Origin: an uncultured Clostridia bacterium
Lineage (GTDB): Bacteria > Bacillota > Clostridia > Oscillospirales > Acutalibacteraceae
Direction: 5' to 3'
NCBI GenBank assembly: GCA_937916195.1
Contig: CALFTO010000049.1
Coordinates: forward strand, 1-13,887
DNA length: 13,887 bases
Below, in pieces: positions 1 to 6,236 of the stretch (position 1 is its first letter; every line of letters starts with the position of its first letter). A model generated the notes under the pieces. The model made no database searches. It was not told the origin of the DNA and saw only the letters and a list, made by a program, of their open reading frames with translations. Both the position numbers and the translations under genes were made by a program.

Positions 1-630
1 AAATCTGCTGAAGCACAGGGTAAACACAAGAAACAGTCAGGCGGTCACGGTCAGTTCGGTGACGTACATATCCGCTTTGAACCCTGCGACAGTGACGAGC
101 TTGTATTTGCCGAAGAAGTATTCGGTGGTGCAGTTCCCAAGAACTTCTTCCCCGCAGTTGAAAAAGGACTTCGCGATTGCGTTCTCAAGGGCGTTCTTGC
201 AGGTTACCCGATGGTAGGCGTTAAGGCTACTCTTTATGACGGCTCATACCACCCCGTTGACTCATCAGAAATGGCATTTAAGATGGCAGCTTCTCTTGCA
301 TATAAGGCAGGTATTCCAAAGGCTGACCCAACAATTCTTGAGCCCGTAGGTACACTCGTAGCTCGTATGCCCGACGATAACCTCGGTGATATTATGGGTG
401 ACATCACAAAGCGTCGCGGTCGAGTTCTTGGTATGGGACCCGCCGATGAACCAAAGATGCAGGAAATCACTGCTGAAGTTCCAATGGCTGAAATGGGCGA
501 CTTCACAACAGTTCTCCGTTCAGTAACAGCAGGCAGAGGCTCATTCTCACTTGAGTTTGCACGCTATGAGCAAGCACCTCAGAACATTGTTGAAAAGGTT
601 ATTGCAGACGCTAAGGTTGACGAAGAATAA
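1..630 (+). CDS. fusA: Elongation factor G-type translational GTPase, C-terminal part (5' end outside window)
   Basis: Frame 1 is open from the first base to the TAA at 628-630, giving the last 209 residues of an EF-G-type protein; the GTPase domain lies upstream of the window. Visible are domain IV (KKQSGGHGQFGDV near the start, then PAVEKGLRD and LAGYPMVGVKATLYDGSYH) and domain V (LEPVGTLVARMP, GDIMGDITKRRGRVLGM, then RSVTAGRGSFSLEF). EF-G catalyses GTP-dependent ribosomal translocation in the cytoplasm. HKKQSGGHGQFGDV and PKNFFPAVEKG differ from the RQSGGRGQYGHV-like sequence usual in canonical FusA of the str operon. No ribosomal protein or tuf gene follows. I therefore infer an EF-G paralogue (EF-G2 type) rather than the housekeeping copy. 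A strong terminator follows the stop codon, so this is the last gene of its transcript. Confidence 0.93.
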   Translation, partial: KSAEAQGKHKKQSGGHGQFGDVHIRFEPCDSDELVFAEEVFGGAVPKNFFPAVEKGLRDCVLKGVLAGYPMVGVKATLYDGSYHPVDSSEMAFKMAASLAYKAGIPKADPTILEPVGTLVARMPDDNLGDIMGDITKRRGRVLGMGPADEPKMQEITAEVPMAEMGDFTTVLRSVTAGRGSFSLEFARYEQAPQNIVEKVIADAKVDEE

Positions 631-647
631 TCCAATACATAAATTTT

Positions 648-682
648 GCCCTATGGTTTTCCATAGGGCATTTTGTTTTTTG
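648..682 (+). terminator. Rho-independent terminator of the EF-G-type gene
   Basis: A perfect 9-bp stem (GCCCTATGG at 648-656, CCATAGGGC at 661-669) with a TTTT loop is followed by ATTTTGTTTTTT. It begins 18 bases after the EF-G stop codon. Confidence 0.9.
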
Positions 683-693
683 ATATAGAATTA

Positions 694-793
694 GCCTTCC
701 CCCACCGAGGGGAAGGTGTCAACCGCAAGGTTGACGGAAGGGGGGATTCCCCCCTCAGTCGCTTCGCGACAGCTCCCCCTCAAGGGTGGAGCC
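694..793. repeat. Five-hairpin REP-like intergenic repeat
   Basis: Five consecutive hairpins fill about 100 bases: CCTTCCCC (695-702) with GGGGAAGG (709-716); GTCAACC (718-724) with GGTTGAC (729-735) around a GCAA loop; GGGGGG (740-745) with CCCCCC (749-754); GTCGC (758-762) with GCGAC (766-770); and GCTCC (772-776) with GGAGC (788-792). Similar mosaics are scattered through many Clostridia genomes. A shorter related copy in the opposite orientation lies at 6675-6723. The element overlaps the 3' end of the HTH gene on the minus strand and provides its stop codon. Confidence 0.8.
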
Positions 794-1033
794 TATTATT
801 TTTCTTCGCTTTAGACTATGCCCTAATAAATCCTGCGGTTCAATTCTAAAAAATTCCTGCATATTAAAAATCGCTTCAACCGTTAATTCTTGGGGCATTT
901 TTCCATTTTCAATTTCATTAATCATCTCTATGCTTATACCCATTATATCCGCCATTCTCTCTATTGAAAACTCATAATGATTTCGCAACCACACAATATT
1001 ATCAAGCAAAATTTTATATTCTTCCTCTAACAT
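755..1033 (-). CDS. Small XRE-type helix-turn-helix protein with repeat-encoded C-terminus
   Basis: The 92-residue product contains a Cro/C1-type HTH over about residues 12-60: WLRNHYEFSIERMADIMGIS, then IEMINEIENGK, then FNMQEFFRIEPQDLL. A sequence-specific DNA-binding role is inferred from this fold. I choose the ATG at 1033-1031 because GAGGAG (1047-1042) sits 8 bases upstream; the GTG at 1042 overlaps that Shine-Dalgarno, and the ATG at 1039 is too close to it. The last residues (GSTLEGELSRSD) are encoded entirely by the hairpin repeat at 694-793, so the original C-terminus has apparently been replaced or extended. Neighbours are the EF-G-type gene (convergent) and the hairpin array. It may be autoregulated through the inverted repeat at 1093-1109, but this is inference. 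No cognate toxin is adjacent. Confidence 0.7.
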   Translation of the reverse strand: MLEEEYKILLDNIVWLRNHYEFSIERMADIMGISIEMINEIENGKMPQELTVEAIFNMQEFFRIEPQDLLGHSLKRRKIIGSTLEGELSRSD

Positions 1034-1058
1034 AATCATCACTCCTCAACGCAAATAA

Positions 1059-1064
1059 ATTATA
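1059..1064 (-). promoter_or_regulatory. -10 element candidate for the small HTH gene
   Basis: TATAAT reads on the minus strand, 12 bases upstream of the GAGGAG ribosome binding site. No good -35 box lies at 17 bp, so activation or a weak promoter is possible. Confidence 0.4.
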
Positions 1065-1092
1065 ATATGCTTTTCAGAACAATTTTACATTT

Positions 1093-1109
1093 TACTCAAG
1101 AACTGAGTA
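1093..1109. promoter_or_regulatory. Inverted repeat, operator candidate near the HTH gene
   Basis: TACTCA (1093-1098) and TGAGTA (1104-1109) form a perfect 6-bp inverted repeat around AGAAC, upstream of the -10 of the HTH gene. Its size and position fit a site for a dimeric Cro/C1-type regulator. Binding is inferred only. Confidence 0.35.
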
Positions 1110-1120
1110 TGCAATACAGC

Positions 1121-1153
1121 AAAGCAAAAGGACAGACCAATTAAAGTCTGTCC
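1121..1153 (-). terminator. Terminator-like hairpin on the ilvE side
   Basis: Read on the minus strand, GGACAGAC (1153-1146) pairs with GTCTGTCC (1137-1130) and is followed by TTTTGCTTTG. It could terminate ilvE transcripts that read through the hairpin array. Its TAGGGACAGAC start also resembles the TGTAGGG hairpin repeats elsewhere in the window, so it is probably a decayed copy serving as a terminator. Confidence 0.55.
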
Positions 1154-1168
1154 CTAATTCATATTGTT

Positions 1169-1361
1169 GGCGATATGTTGAGCAAAGCTCAACACGATAT
1201 TTTTGCTACGCAAAATCGATATGTTTGTTCACAAACTTGATATGATATAAATCCTCGTTCCCGTAGGGAACATATCGCGTGCTTCAGCACATATCGAGCC
1301 ATCAGGCATATCGAAAATCCTGATAAGGATTTATATCGCTGTCAAGTGCTTTGCACTTGAC
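1169..1361. repeat. Eight-hairpin array with mirror-arranged GATAT/ATATC spacers
   Basis: Eight small hairpins follow one another: GTTGAGC/GCTCAAC (1177-1193), TTTTGC/GCAAAA (1201-1215), GTTTG/CAAAC (1223-1236), GTTCCC/GGGAAC (1257-1271), GTGC/GCAC (1279-1290), GCC/GGC (1298-1307), AAATCCT/AGGATTT (1315-1332) and GTCAAGTGC/GCACTTGAC (1341-1361). GATAT-type spacers separate them in the left half and ATATCG-type spacers in the right half, so spacers can pair across the centre. GCGATAT at 1170 and ATATCGC at 1333 close the whole. It fills the ilvE 3' region and ends 2 bases from the ilvE stop codon. Function unknown. Confidence 0.8.
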
Positions 1362-1363
1362 AA

Positions 1364-2428
1364 TTAATCAACTTTAACTGTCCAGCCGAATGTATCTTCG
1401 AGCTTGCCGTACTGAATACCTGTGAGGGTATCATAGAGTTTCTGTGTAAGTTCGCCGATTTCAAAGTTATTGATTTCAACAACTTCCTTTTCATACATAA
1501 GTGAGCCAACGGGTGAAATAACTGCCGCAGTACCTGTGCCGAAAACCTCTTCAAGAGTTCCGTTTCTGCCTGCATCCATAACGGTATCGATTGCAAGCTT
1601 GCCCTCGTTCACCTTATAGCCCCAGTTTTTGAGAAGCTCAATACAGCTCATTCTTGTAATACCGGGAAGAACAGTGCCAACAGTTGCCGCTGTGTAGATT
1701 TCGCCGCCCATTTTGAACATAATGTTCATTGCGCCAACCTCTTCAACATACTTTCTCTCAACACCGTCAAGCCAAAGAACCTGTGAATAACCAAGCTTAT
1801 GTGCCTTTTCGCCCGCCGCAATTGATGCCGCATAGTTACCGCCACATTTAATGTATCCTGTTCCGCCGGGAGTTGCACGAACATATTCATCCTCGACATA
1901 GATTTTAACAGGATTAAGTCCTTCTTCATAATAAGCGCCTGAGGGTGAGCAAATTACGATGAACTGATATTTAGCAGATGCCTTAACACCCAAAATCGGC
2001 TCTGTTGCGATTGTGAATGGTCTGATATAAAGGCTTGTATCGGGCTCTGCGGGTACCCAATCCTTGTCAACTGAAACAAGAGCCTTAACAGCGTCTACGA
2101 AATCAGCAACGGGAATTTCGGGGATGCAAAGTCTTTCGTGAGTTGACTGCATTCTTTCAGCATTTTTATCGGGACGGAAAAGCTGTACACTTCCGTCAGC
2201 ACAACGATATGCTTTAAGTCCCTCAAAGCATTCCTGTGCATAGTGGAAAACAAGGGCAGAGGGGTCAAGAACGAGTGGCTGATAGGGTACAATTCGTGCG
2301 TCGTGCCAGCCTTGTCCCTCATCATAGTCCATAATAAACATATGGTCTGTGAAAATGTGACCGAAGCCTAAGTTTTTCCAGTCCGGCTTTGCCTTGGGAG
2401 TAGTTGTTTTTTGAATTTTGATTTGCAT
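1364..2428 (-). CDS. ilvE: Branched-chain amino acid aminotransferase
   Basis: This 354-residue protein is a PLP-dependent fold-type IV aminotransferase of full length for the bacterial/eukaryotic BCAT2-like group (about 340-360 aa). It interconverts leucine, isoleucine and valine with their 2-oxo acids using 2-oxoglutarate/glutamate, in the cytoplasm. Visible signatures are ALVFHYAQECFEGLKAY (residues about 58-74), YIRPF (134-138), PGGTGYIKCGGNYAAS (187-202) with the PLP-binding lysine at K194, YVEEVGAMNI (227-236) and GTGTAAVISPVG near residue 310. The ATG at 2428 has GGAGA (2442-2438) upstream. It lies 42 bases downstream of the dehydratase-like gene on the same strand with no terminator between, so co-transcription is likely, although a weak internal promoter is possible. 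No other ilv or leu gene is in view. Confidence 0.97.
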   Translation of the reverse strand: MQIKIQKTTTPKAKPDWKNLGFGHIFTDHMFIMDYDEGQGWHDARIVPYQPLVLDPSALVFHYAQECFEGLKAYRCADGSVQLFRPDKNAERMQSTHERLCIPEIPVADFVDAVKALVSVDKDWVPAEPDTSLYIRPFTIATEPILGVKASAKYQFIVICSPSGAYYEEGLNPVKIYVEDEYVRATPGGTGYIKCGGNYAASIAAGEKAHKLGYSQVLWLDGVERKYVEEVGAMNIMFKMGGEIYTAATVGTVLPGITRMSCIELLKNWGYKVNEGKLAIDTVMDAGRNGTLEEVFGTGTAAVISPVGSLMYEKEVVEINNFEIGELTQKLYDTLTGIQYGKLEDTFGWTVKVD

Positions 2429-2457
2429 TTGCGAACATCTCCAATATGTGAATAAAA

Positions 2458-2463
2458 ATTATA
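2458..2463 (-). promoter_or_regulatory. Possible internal -10 element for ilvE
   Basis: A perfect TATAAT reads on the minus strand between the two genes, with only TTACAG at the -35 distance (17 bp). It may allow separate ilvE expression. Confidence 0.3.
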
Positions 2464-2470
2464 AGTAGAA

Positions 2471-4360
2471 TTATCTGCCTCTGTAATTAGGCACAAGTCG
2501 TTTCAAATATGCGCGAACTTCTTCGGGTTTCAAGTCTGCAATTGCCTTAATATCCTTTTCAAGCTGTTCGTCGTCAATCTGCAATGGCTTTGTAACGAAA
2601 ATCTTGTCGTTACCTGTTTTTTGTCTTTCGTCAAGCTCTTCTTCAAGGGACAGCTCTTCATAAAGCTTTTCACCGGGGCGAAGACCTATGAACTGAATTT
2701 CAATATCCTTATATGGCTCAAAGCCTGAAAGTCTTATAAGATTTTCTGCAAGTGAAACAATCTTAACGGGCTCGCCCATATCAAGAACGAAAATTTCGCC
2801 GCCCTTTGCAAGACCGCCTGCCTGCACAACCAACTGGCTGGCTTCGGGAATAGTCATAAAGTAACGTGTAATATCGGGGTGAGTAACAGTAAGAGGACCA
2901 CCCTGTTCAAGCTGTTCTTTGAAAATCGGAATAACACTACCGTTTGAGCCGAGAACATTACCGAAACGAACTGCCGCAAACTTTGTACCTTTTGAAATCT
3001 TGCTGAAATGCTGAACAACAATTTCACAAACGCGCTTTGTTGCACCCATAACATTTGTTGGGTTAACTGCCTTGTCAGTTGAAAGAAGAACAAAGTTCTT
3101 AACGCCGTATTCATTTGCACACCAAGCAGTATTATATGTACCTAAAATGTTATTCTTAACAGCTTCATATGGGCTGTCTTCCATCAAAGGCACATGTTTA
3201 TGCGCTGCTGCGTGGAACACTGATGAAGGCTGGAACTCTTCAAAAACCTCACGAAGTCTGCGAAGCTCGCGAACAGAGCCTATACGGATTTCAATTTCAG
3301 GTGCACCGCCATAGCGTCTGTCAAGTGAATTTTTAAGAGTAAATGCATTATTCTCGTAAATATCGAAAATAACAATTTTTGCAGGATTATAACGTGCAAT
3401 CTGACGGCAAAGCTCACTACCGATTGAGCCACCGCCACCGGTTACAAGCACAGTTTCCCCCGTAACATATTTACAAACATCGGGGTCAAGCTTAACCTCA
3501 GGACGAGAAAGAAGGTCAAGAACATCAACCTGCTTAATTCTGTCCGAATAGTTTTTGTGCACATTATTCACGCCACCAAGCTCGTCAATATTGGGCGCAC
3601 GCTTCAACTTACAGCCTGTTGACATTGCAATTTCAAGAATTTCACGTCTTCTCTCGGCAGAAGCTGACGGAATACAAAAAATAATTTCATTTACGTCATA
3701 CTTCTTTACAAGCTCGGGGATATTCTCAAGCTTGCCTTTAACGGGAATTCCGTTAATTCTCATATTTCTTTTTGCCACGTCATCATCAACAATAACAACA
3801 GGATTACCGAATTTATAATTACTGAGGCTCATTTCGTGAAGAACAGAGTTACCCATATCACCTGCACCGAGAATCATAATACGCTTGTCCGCATTTGCAC
3901 GGCGACGGTGCGAATCCATTAAAAGAGTTCGACGGGCCTTGTAAATCGTTCTAATGCCTATTGAGAAGAAACAAATAAACATAAAGGCATCAACGTAGAC
4001 AACAATGGGCATGCTTATAAAGTAAATGTTTAAGCCTTGTGACTGAATAACACGTTCACCTATATTATCAATAATCCAACAAACCGCTGTACCGGCACCG
4101 GCACATATGGTTAAATTGAAAATTTCATAAAAGCCTATGTACTTCCACAAATTACTGTAAAGTCTTCTCAAAACAAAAAGAACTATATAAACAATAGTTA
4201 CATATGGAAATCTCATTGCCAAGAATTTAAAAACATCGTAATCGAACAAAAACTGTCTGTGCAGGAAAAACGAAAGGAAATATGCTCCGTTAACAATTAA
4301 TACGTCTAAAAATAAAAATAAAATTTGATGGGGCTTAATGCGTTCATATAATTTTTTCAT
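2471..4360 (-). CDS. Membrane-anchored nucleotide-sugar 4,6-dehydratase/epimerase (CapD/PglF/WbpM type)
   Basis: The 629-residue product has the long-form CapD/WbpM architecture. An N-terminal membrane region (about residues 12-140) contains four hydrophobic helices. A first Rossmann domain carries ILGAGDMG (about 163-170). The catalytic SDR domain carries LVTGGGGSIGSE (about 305-316), HAAAHKHVPLME, LLSTDKAVNPTN and VMGATKR. Met (about 438) stands where short family members have the YxxxK tyrosine, with Lys at about 442, as is typical of the long forms. Such enzymes convert UDP-GlcNAc to a 4-keto-6-deoxy sugar for surface glycans at the inner membrane face. The start is the ATG at 4360 with GAGGTG (4372-4367) 6 bases upstream; the GTG at 4369 lies inside that site. 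No glycosyltransferase or transaminase genes are adjacent, which is unusual for a glycan enzyme. Substrate is inferred from family only. Confidence 0.92.
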   Translation of the reverse strand: MKKLYERIKPHQILFLFLDVLIVNGAYFLSFFLHRQFLFDYDVFKFLAMRFPYVTIVYIVLFVLRRLYSNLWKYIGFYEIFNLTICAGAGTAVCWIIDNIGERVIQSQGLNIYFISMPIVVYVDAFMFICFFSIGIRTIYKARRTLLMDSHRRRANADKRIMILGAGDMGNSVLHEMSLSNYKFGNPVVIVDDDVAKRNMRINGIPVKGKLENIPELVKKYDVNEIIFCIPSASAERRREILEIAMSTGCKLKRAPNIDELGGVNNVHKNYSDRIKQVDVLDLLSRPEVKLDPDVCKYVTGETVLVTGGGGSIGSELCRQIARYNPAKIVIFDIYENNAFTLKNSLDRRYGGAPEIEIRIGSVRELRRLREVFEEFQPSSVFHAAAHKHVPLMEDSPYEAVKNNILGTYNTAWCANEYGVKNFVLLSTDKAVNPTNVMGATKRVCEIVVQHFSKISKGTKFAAVRFGNVLGSNGSVIPIFKEQLEQGGPLTVTHPDITRYFMTIPEASQLVVQAGGLAKGGEIFVLDMGEPVKIVSLAENLIRLSGFEPYKDIEIQFIGLRPGEKLYEELSLEEELDERQKTGNDKIFVTKPLQIDDEQLEKDIKAIADLKPEEVRAYLKRLVPNYRGR

Positions 4361-4384
4361 ATATTTCACCTCATATTCCTTTAT

Positions 4385-4413
4385 ATTTTACTCCTCTTTA
4401 TAAACATTGTCAA
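4385..4413 (-). promoter_or_regulatory. Promoter of the dehydratase-ilvE unit
   Basis: On the minus strand, TTGACA (4413-4408), a 17-bp spacer and TAAAAT (4390-4385) form a near-consensus sigma-70/sigma-A promoter just upstream of the GAGGTG ribosome binding site. Confidence 0.8.
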
Positions 4414-4455
4414 CGGAAAGTGTTAACTATTATCTTACTTATTTTATACTTTTTC

Positions 4456-4484
4456 TTTACATTCGCAATCATAAATGGTAAAAT
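4456..4484 (+). promoter_or_regulatory. Promoter of the 4519-gene transcript
   Basis: TTTACA (4456-4461), a 17-bp spacer and TAAAAT (4479-4484), with TG one base before the -10 (extended -10). It lies about 35 bases ahead of the first start codon of the rightward gene group. Confidence 0.75.
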
Positions 4485-4518
4485 TTATTAAGAATATAAA
4501 AGCATGGGAGATTTTGAA

Positions 4519-4833
4519 ATGATTGGATTGGGAAAATGGACAGGCGATATTGAAACCTCAATAATTAGCGGTAGTGCCATTGTTGAAATTACCGACAATA
4601 ACGGCGAATATGATTTCAACGTTACTGTCCCGTCATTAAAAAAACTCCCTAATTTTACGGTTTATGACATTAAAGAAAATGGAAATCAGCTTTCAGGCAA
4701 GGCAGAAATTGACCTTATGGGCAAAATGAAGGTTGATGTGTGTGTTGAAATCCACGGCGATACATTTACGGGATATATAAAAGTTCCATTCTTAGGCAAA
4801 ATTGAAATTAAAAACGGCAAGAAAATCGCGTAG
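4519..4833 (+). CDS. Small protein of unknown function, predicted beta-rich
   Basis: This 104-residue product is not one I recognise. It is soluble, without signal peptide or membrane segment, and alternates hydrophobic and polar residues as in a beta-sheet or barrel (GSAIVEITDNNGEYDFNV, then KMKVDVCVEIHGD, then GYIKVPFLGKIEI). The ATG at 4519 is preferred over the in-frame ATG at 4504, because GGGAG (4506-4510) lies 8 bases before 4519 and inside the longer version. It is the first gene behind the promoter at 4456-4484 and ends 39 bases before the rRNA methyltransferase gene. The stop codon TAG (4831-4833) belongs to an inserted TAGGGACAGAC hairpin repeat, so the ancestral C-terminus may have been slightly different. 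A small lipid- or ligand-binding barrel is conceivable but unsupported. Confidence 0.7.
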   Translation: MIGLGKWTGDIETSIISGSAIVEITDNNGEYDFNVTVPSLKKLPNFTVYDIKENGNQLSGKAEIDLMGKMKVDVCVEIHGDTFTGYIKVPFLGKIEIKNGKKIA

Positions 4834-4858
4834 GGACAGACATCCTTGTCTGTCCGCA
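4830..4858 (+). repeat. TGTAGGG-type hairpin repeat, copy 1
   Basis: GTAGGGACAGAC, loop, then a matching arm ending in CGCA. The 9-bp stem is GGACAGACA (4834-4842) with TGTCTGTCC (4847-4855) and a TCCT loop. It supplies the stop codon of the upstream gene. Other copies lie at 6645, 12182, 12227 and 13819. Confidence 0.7.
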
Positions 4859-4872
4859 ATAGATAGGAAATT

Positions 4873-6024
4873 ATGAACAATAAAAATTTAATTTGCCCTC
4901 ACGCTAAAAAATGCGGTGGGTGTCAATTATTAAATCTCTCATACGAAGAGCAATTAAGACATAAGCAAGTGAAAGCAATTCGCCTTTTGGGTAAATTCTG
5001 CCATGTTGAAGAAATTATCGGTATGAAAAATCCGTATAATTATCGCAACAAGGCACAGTATGCCTTTGGCAGAGGCAGAAACGGGCAAACTATTGCGGGC
5101 GTTTATCAATCTTCAACCCACAAAATCATTGATATTGAAAAATGTATGCTCACCGACCCCAAGGCTGACGAAATTGCAAACACAGTTAAAAAATTATTGA
5201 AAAGCTTTAAGTTGAAGCCTTATGACGAGAATACACGACAAGGATTTTTGCGTCATGTTCTTGTGAAAACCGCATTCAGAAGCGGTGAGGTTATGGTGGT
5301 GCTTGTAACCGCAACACCGCAATTCCCCTCAAAGCGTTCATTTATCAACGCACTTGTCGGTCGTCACCCCAAAATTACAACAATTGTGCAAAATGTGAAC
5401 AACAAATTCACAAGTATGGTGCTCGGCGACAAAAGTGAAGTGCTTTACGGTGACGGTAAAATCACGGAAGAGCTTTGCGGACTTAATTTCCGCATTTCAC
5501 CCAAGGCATTTTATCAGATTAACCCAATCCAAACCGAAATTCTATATAACAAGGCACTTGAATATGCCGATTTCAAAGGCACAGAGCGAATTATCGACGC
5601 TTATTGCGGCACGGGTACAATCGGGCTTATTGCAAGCAAAAATGTGCAGAGTGTTTTGGGTGTTGAAATAAACAAAGATGCCGTTCGTGATGCCAAAGAA
5701 AATGCAAAGCTTAACGGAATTGAAAACATCAAGTTTTTCGCCGCTGATGCAGGCAAATTTATGATAGATTTGGCAAACAGTAACGAGAAAATTGATGCAG
5801 TTATAATGGACCCCGCCCGCGCAGGTTGTGACATTCCATTTCTCTCGTCACTTGTAAATCTAAGCCCCGAAAAAGTAGTTTATGTTTCGTGCAACCCCGA
5901 AACTTTGGCAAGAGATTTGCTTTATCTCTGTAAAAACGGATACAAAGTTCGCAAAATCCAACCCGTCGATATGTTCCCCCATACCGACCATGTGGAATGT
6001 GTATGTTTGATTGAAAGGAAATAA
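4873..6024 (+). CDS. rlmD: 23S rRNA (uracil-C5)-methyltransferase, RlmD/RlmC (TrmA) family
   Basis: The 383-residue enzyme transfers a methyl group from SAM to C5 of a uracil in 23S rRNA. An N-terminal 4Fe-4S site is formed by C8, C14 and C17 (CPHAKKCGGC) with C91 (EKC). The central RNA-binding part has RNKAQY, and FYQINPIQTEIL (about 213-224) leads into the SAM-binding domain with DAYCGTGTIGL (242-252). The catalytic C340 lies in VSCNP, the base E375 in DHVECV, and DPARAGCD precedes them. It lacks the N-terminal TRAM domain common in RlmD and begins directly at the cluster motif, as in the shorter RlmC. The target (U1939, U747 or both, as reported for Bacillus RlmCD) cannot be fixed from sequence. 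AGGA precedes the ATG. It is packed 3 bases from the next gene, suggesting an operon. Confidence 0.94.
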   Translation: MNNKNLICPHAKKCGGCQLLNLSYEEQLRHKQVKAIRLLGKFCHVEEIIGMKNPYNYRNKAQYAFGRGRNGQTIAGVYQSSTHKIIDIEKCMLTDPKADEIANTVKKLLKSFKLKPYDENTRQGFLRHVLVKTAFRSGEVMVVLVTATPQFPSKRSFINALVGRHPKITTIVQNVNNKFTSMVLGDKSEVLYGDGKITEELCGLNFRISPKAFYQINPIQTEILYNKALEYADFKGTERIIDAYCGTGTIGLIASKNVQSVLGVEINKDAVRDAKENAKLNGIENIKFFAADAGKFMIDLANSNEKIDAVIMDPARAGCDIPFLSSLVNLSPEKVVYVSCNPETLARDLLYLCKNGYKVRKIQPVDMFPHTDHVECVCLIERK

Positions 6025-6027
6025 ATA

Positions 6028-6234
6028 ATGAAAAAAGTTGAGTTTGTCAGAATTACATCAGGACTTAGCGGTTTTGGATTAGGCAAAGGCACTTATAACA
6101 GTTTTGAACAGGGCGAAGAAACCGTTGCCGAATACATTGAAAACGGTTGGGAGTATTGCGGATATCTCCCTATTGAAACACGCGGAACAGGTGAGCTTAC
6201 TGAGATTTCACTTGTATTTCAGAAAGAGGAATAA
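6028..6234 (+). CDS. Small DUF4177-like protein
   Basis: This 68-residue product (MKKVEFVRI at the start, EYIENGWEYCGYLPIETRG in the middle, EISLVFQKEE at the end) resembles DUF4177-type proteins: a short beta strand, a helix ending in a GW-type turn, then two strands ending in a hydrophobic-acidic tail. Their function is unknown. Starting 3 bases after the methyltransferase stop, with AAAGGAA (6014-6020) inside that gene's end, it is translated from the same message, and the next gene follows by 2 bases. The family match is by pattern recognition only and moderately sure. Confidence 0.75.
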   Translation: MKKVEFVRITSGLSGFGLGKGTYNSFEQGEETVAEYIENGWEYCGYLPIETRGTGELTEISLVFQKEE

Positions 6235-6236
6235 TT

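Noticed and set aside
755..1033. Antitoxin of a toxin-antitoxin pair
   Set aside because: No toxin-like gene is adjacent on either side; only hairpin repeats and the EF-G-type gene are.
1043..1168. Riboswitch or T-box upstream of ilvE
   Set aside because: This region lies downstream of ilvE (minus strand), and the true ilvE leader (2429-2470) is only 42 bases, too short for a T-box.
1169..1361. CRISPR array
   Set aside because: The repeated spacer motif is only 5-7 bases, the units are self-complementary hairpins of uneven length and no cas gene is near.
2854..3818. Several 80-90 codon frames within the dehydratase gene on both strands
   Set aside because: They overlap a well-conserved gene in other frames and show no ribosome binding site or family resemblance.
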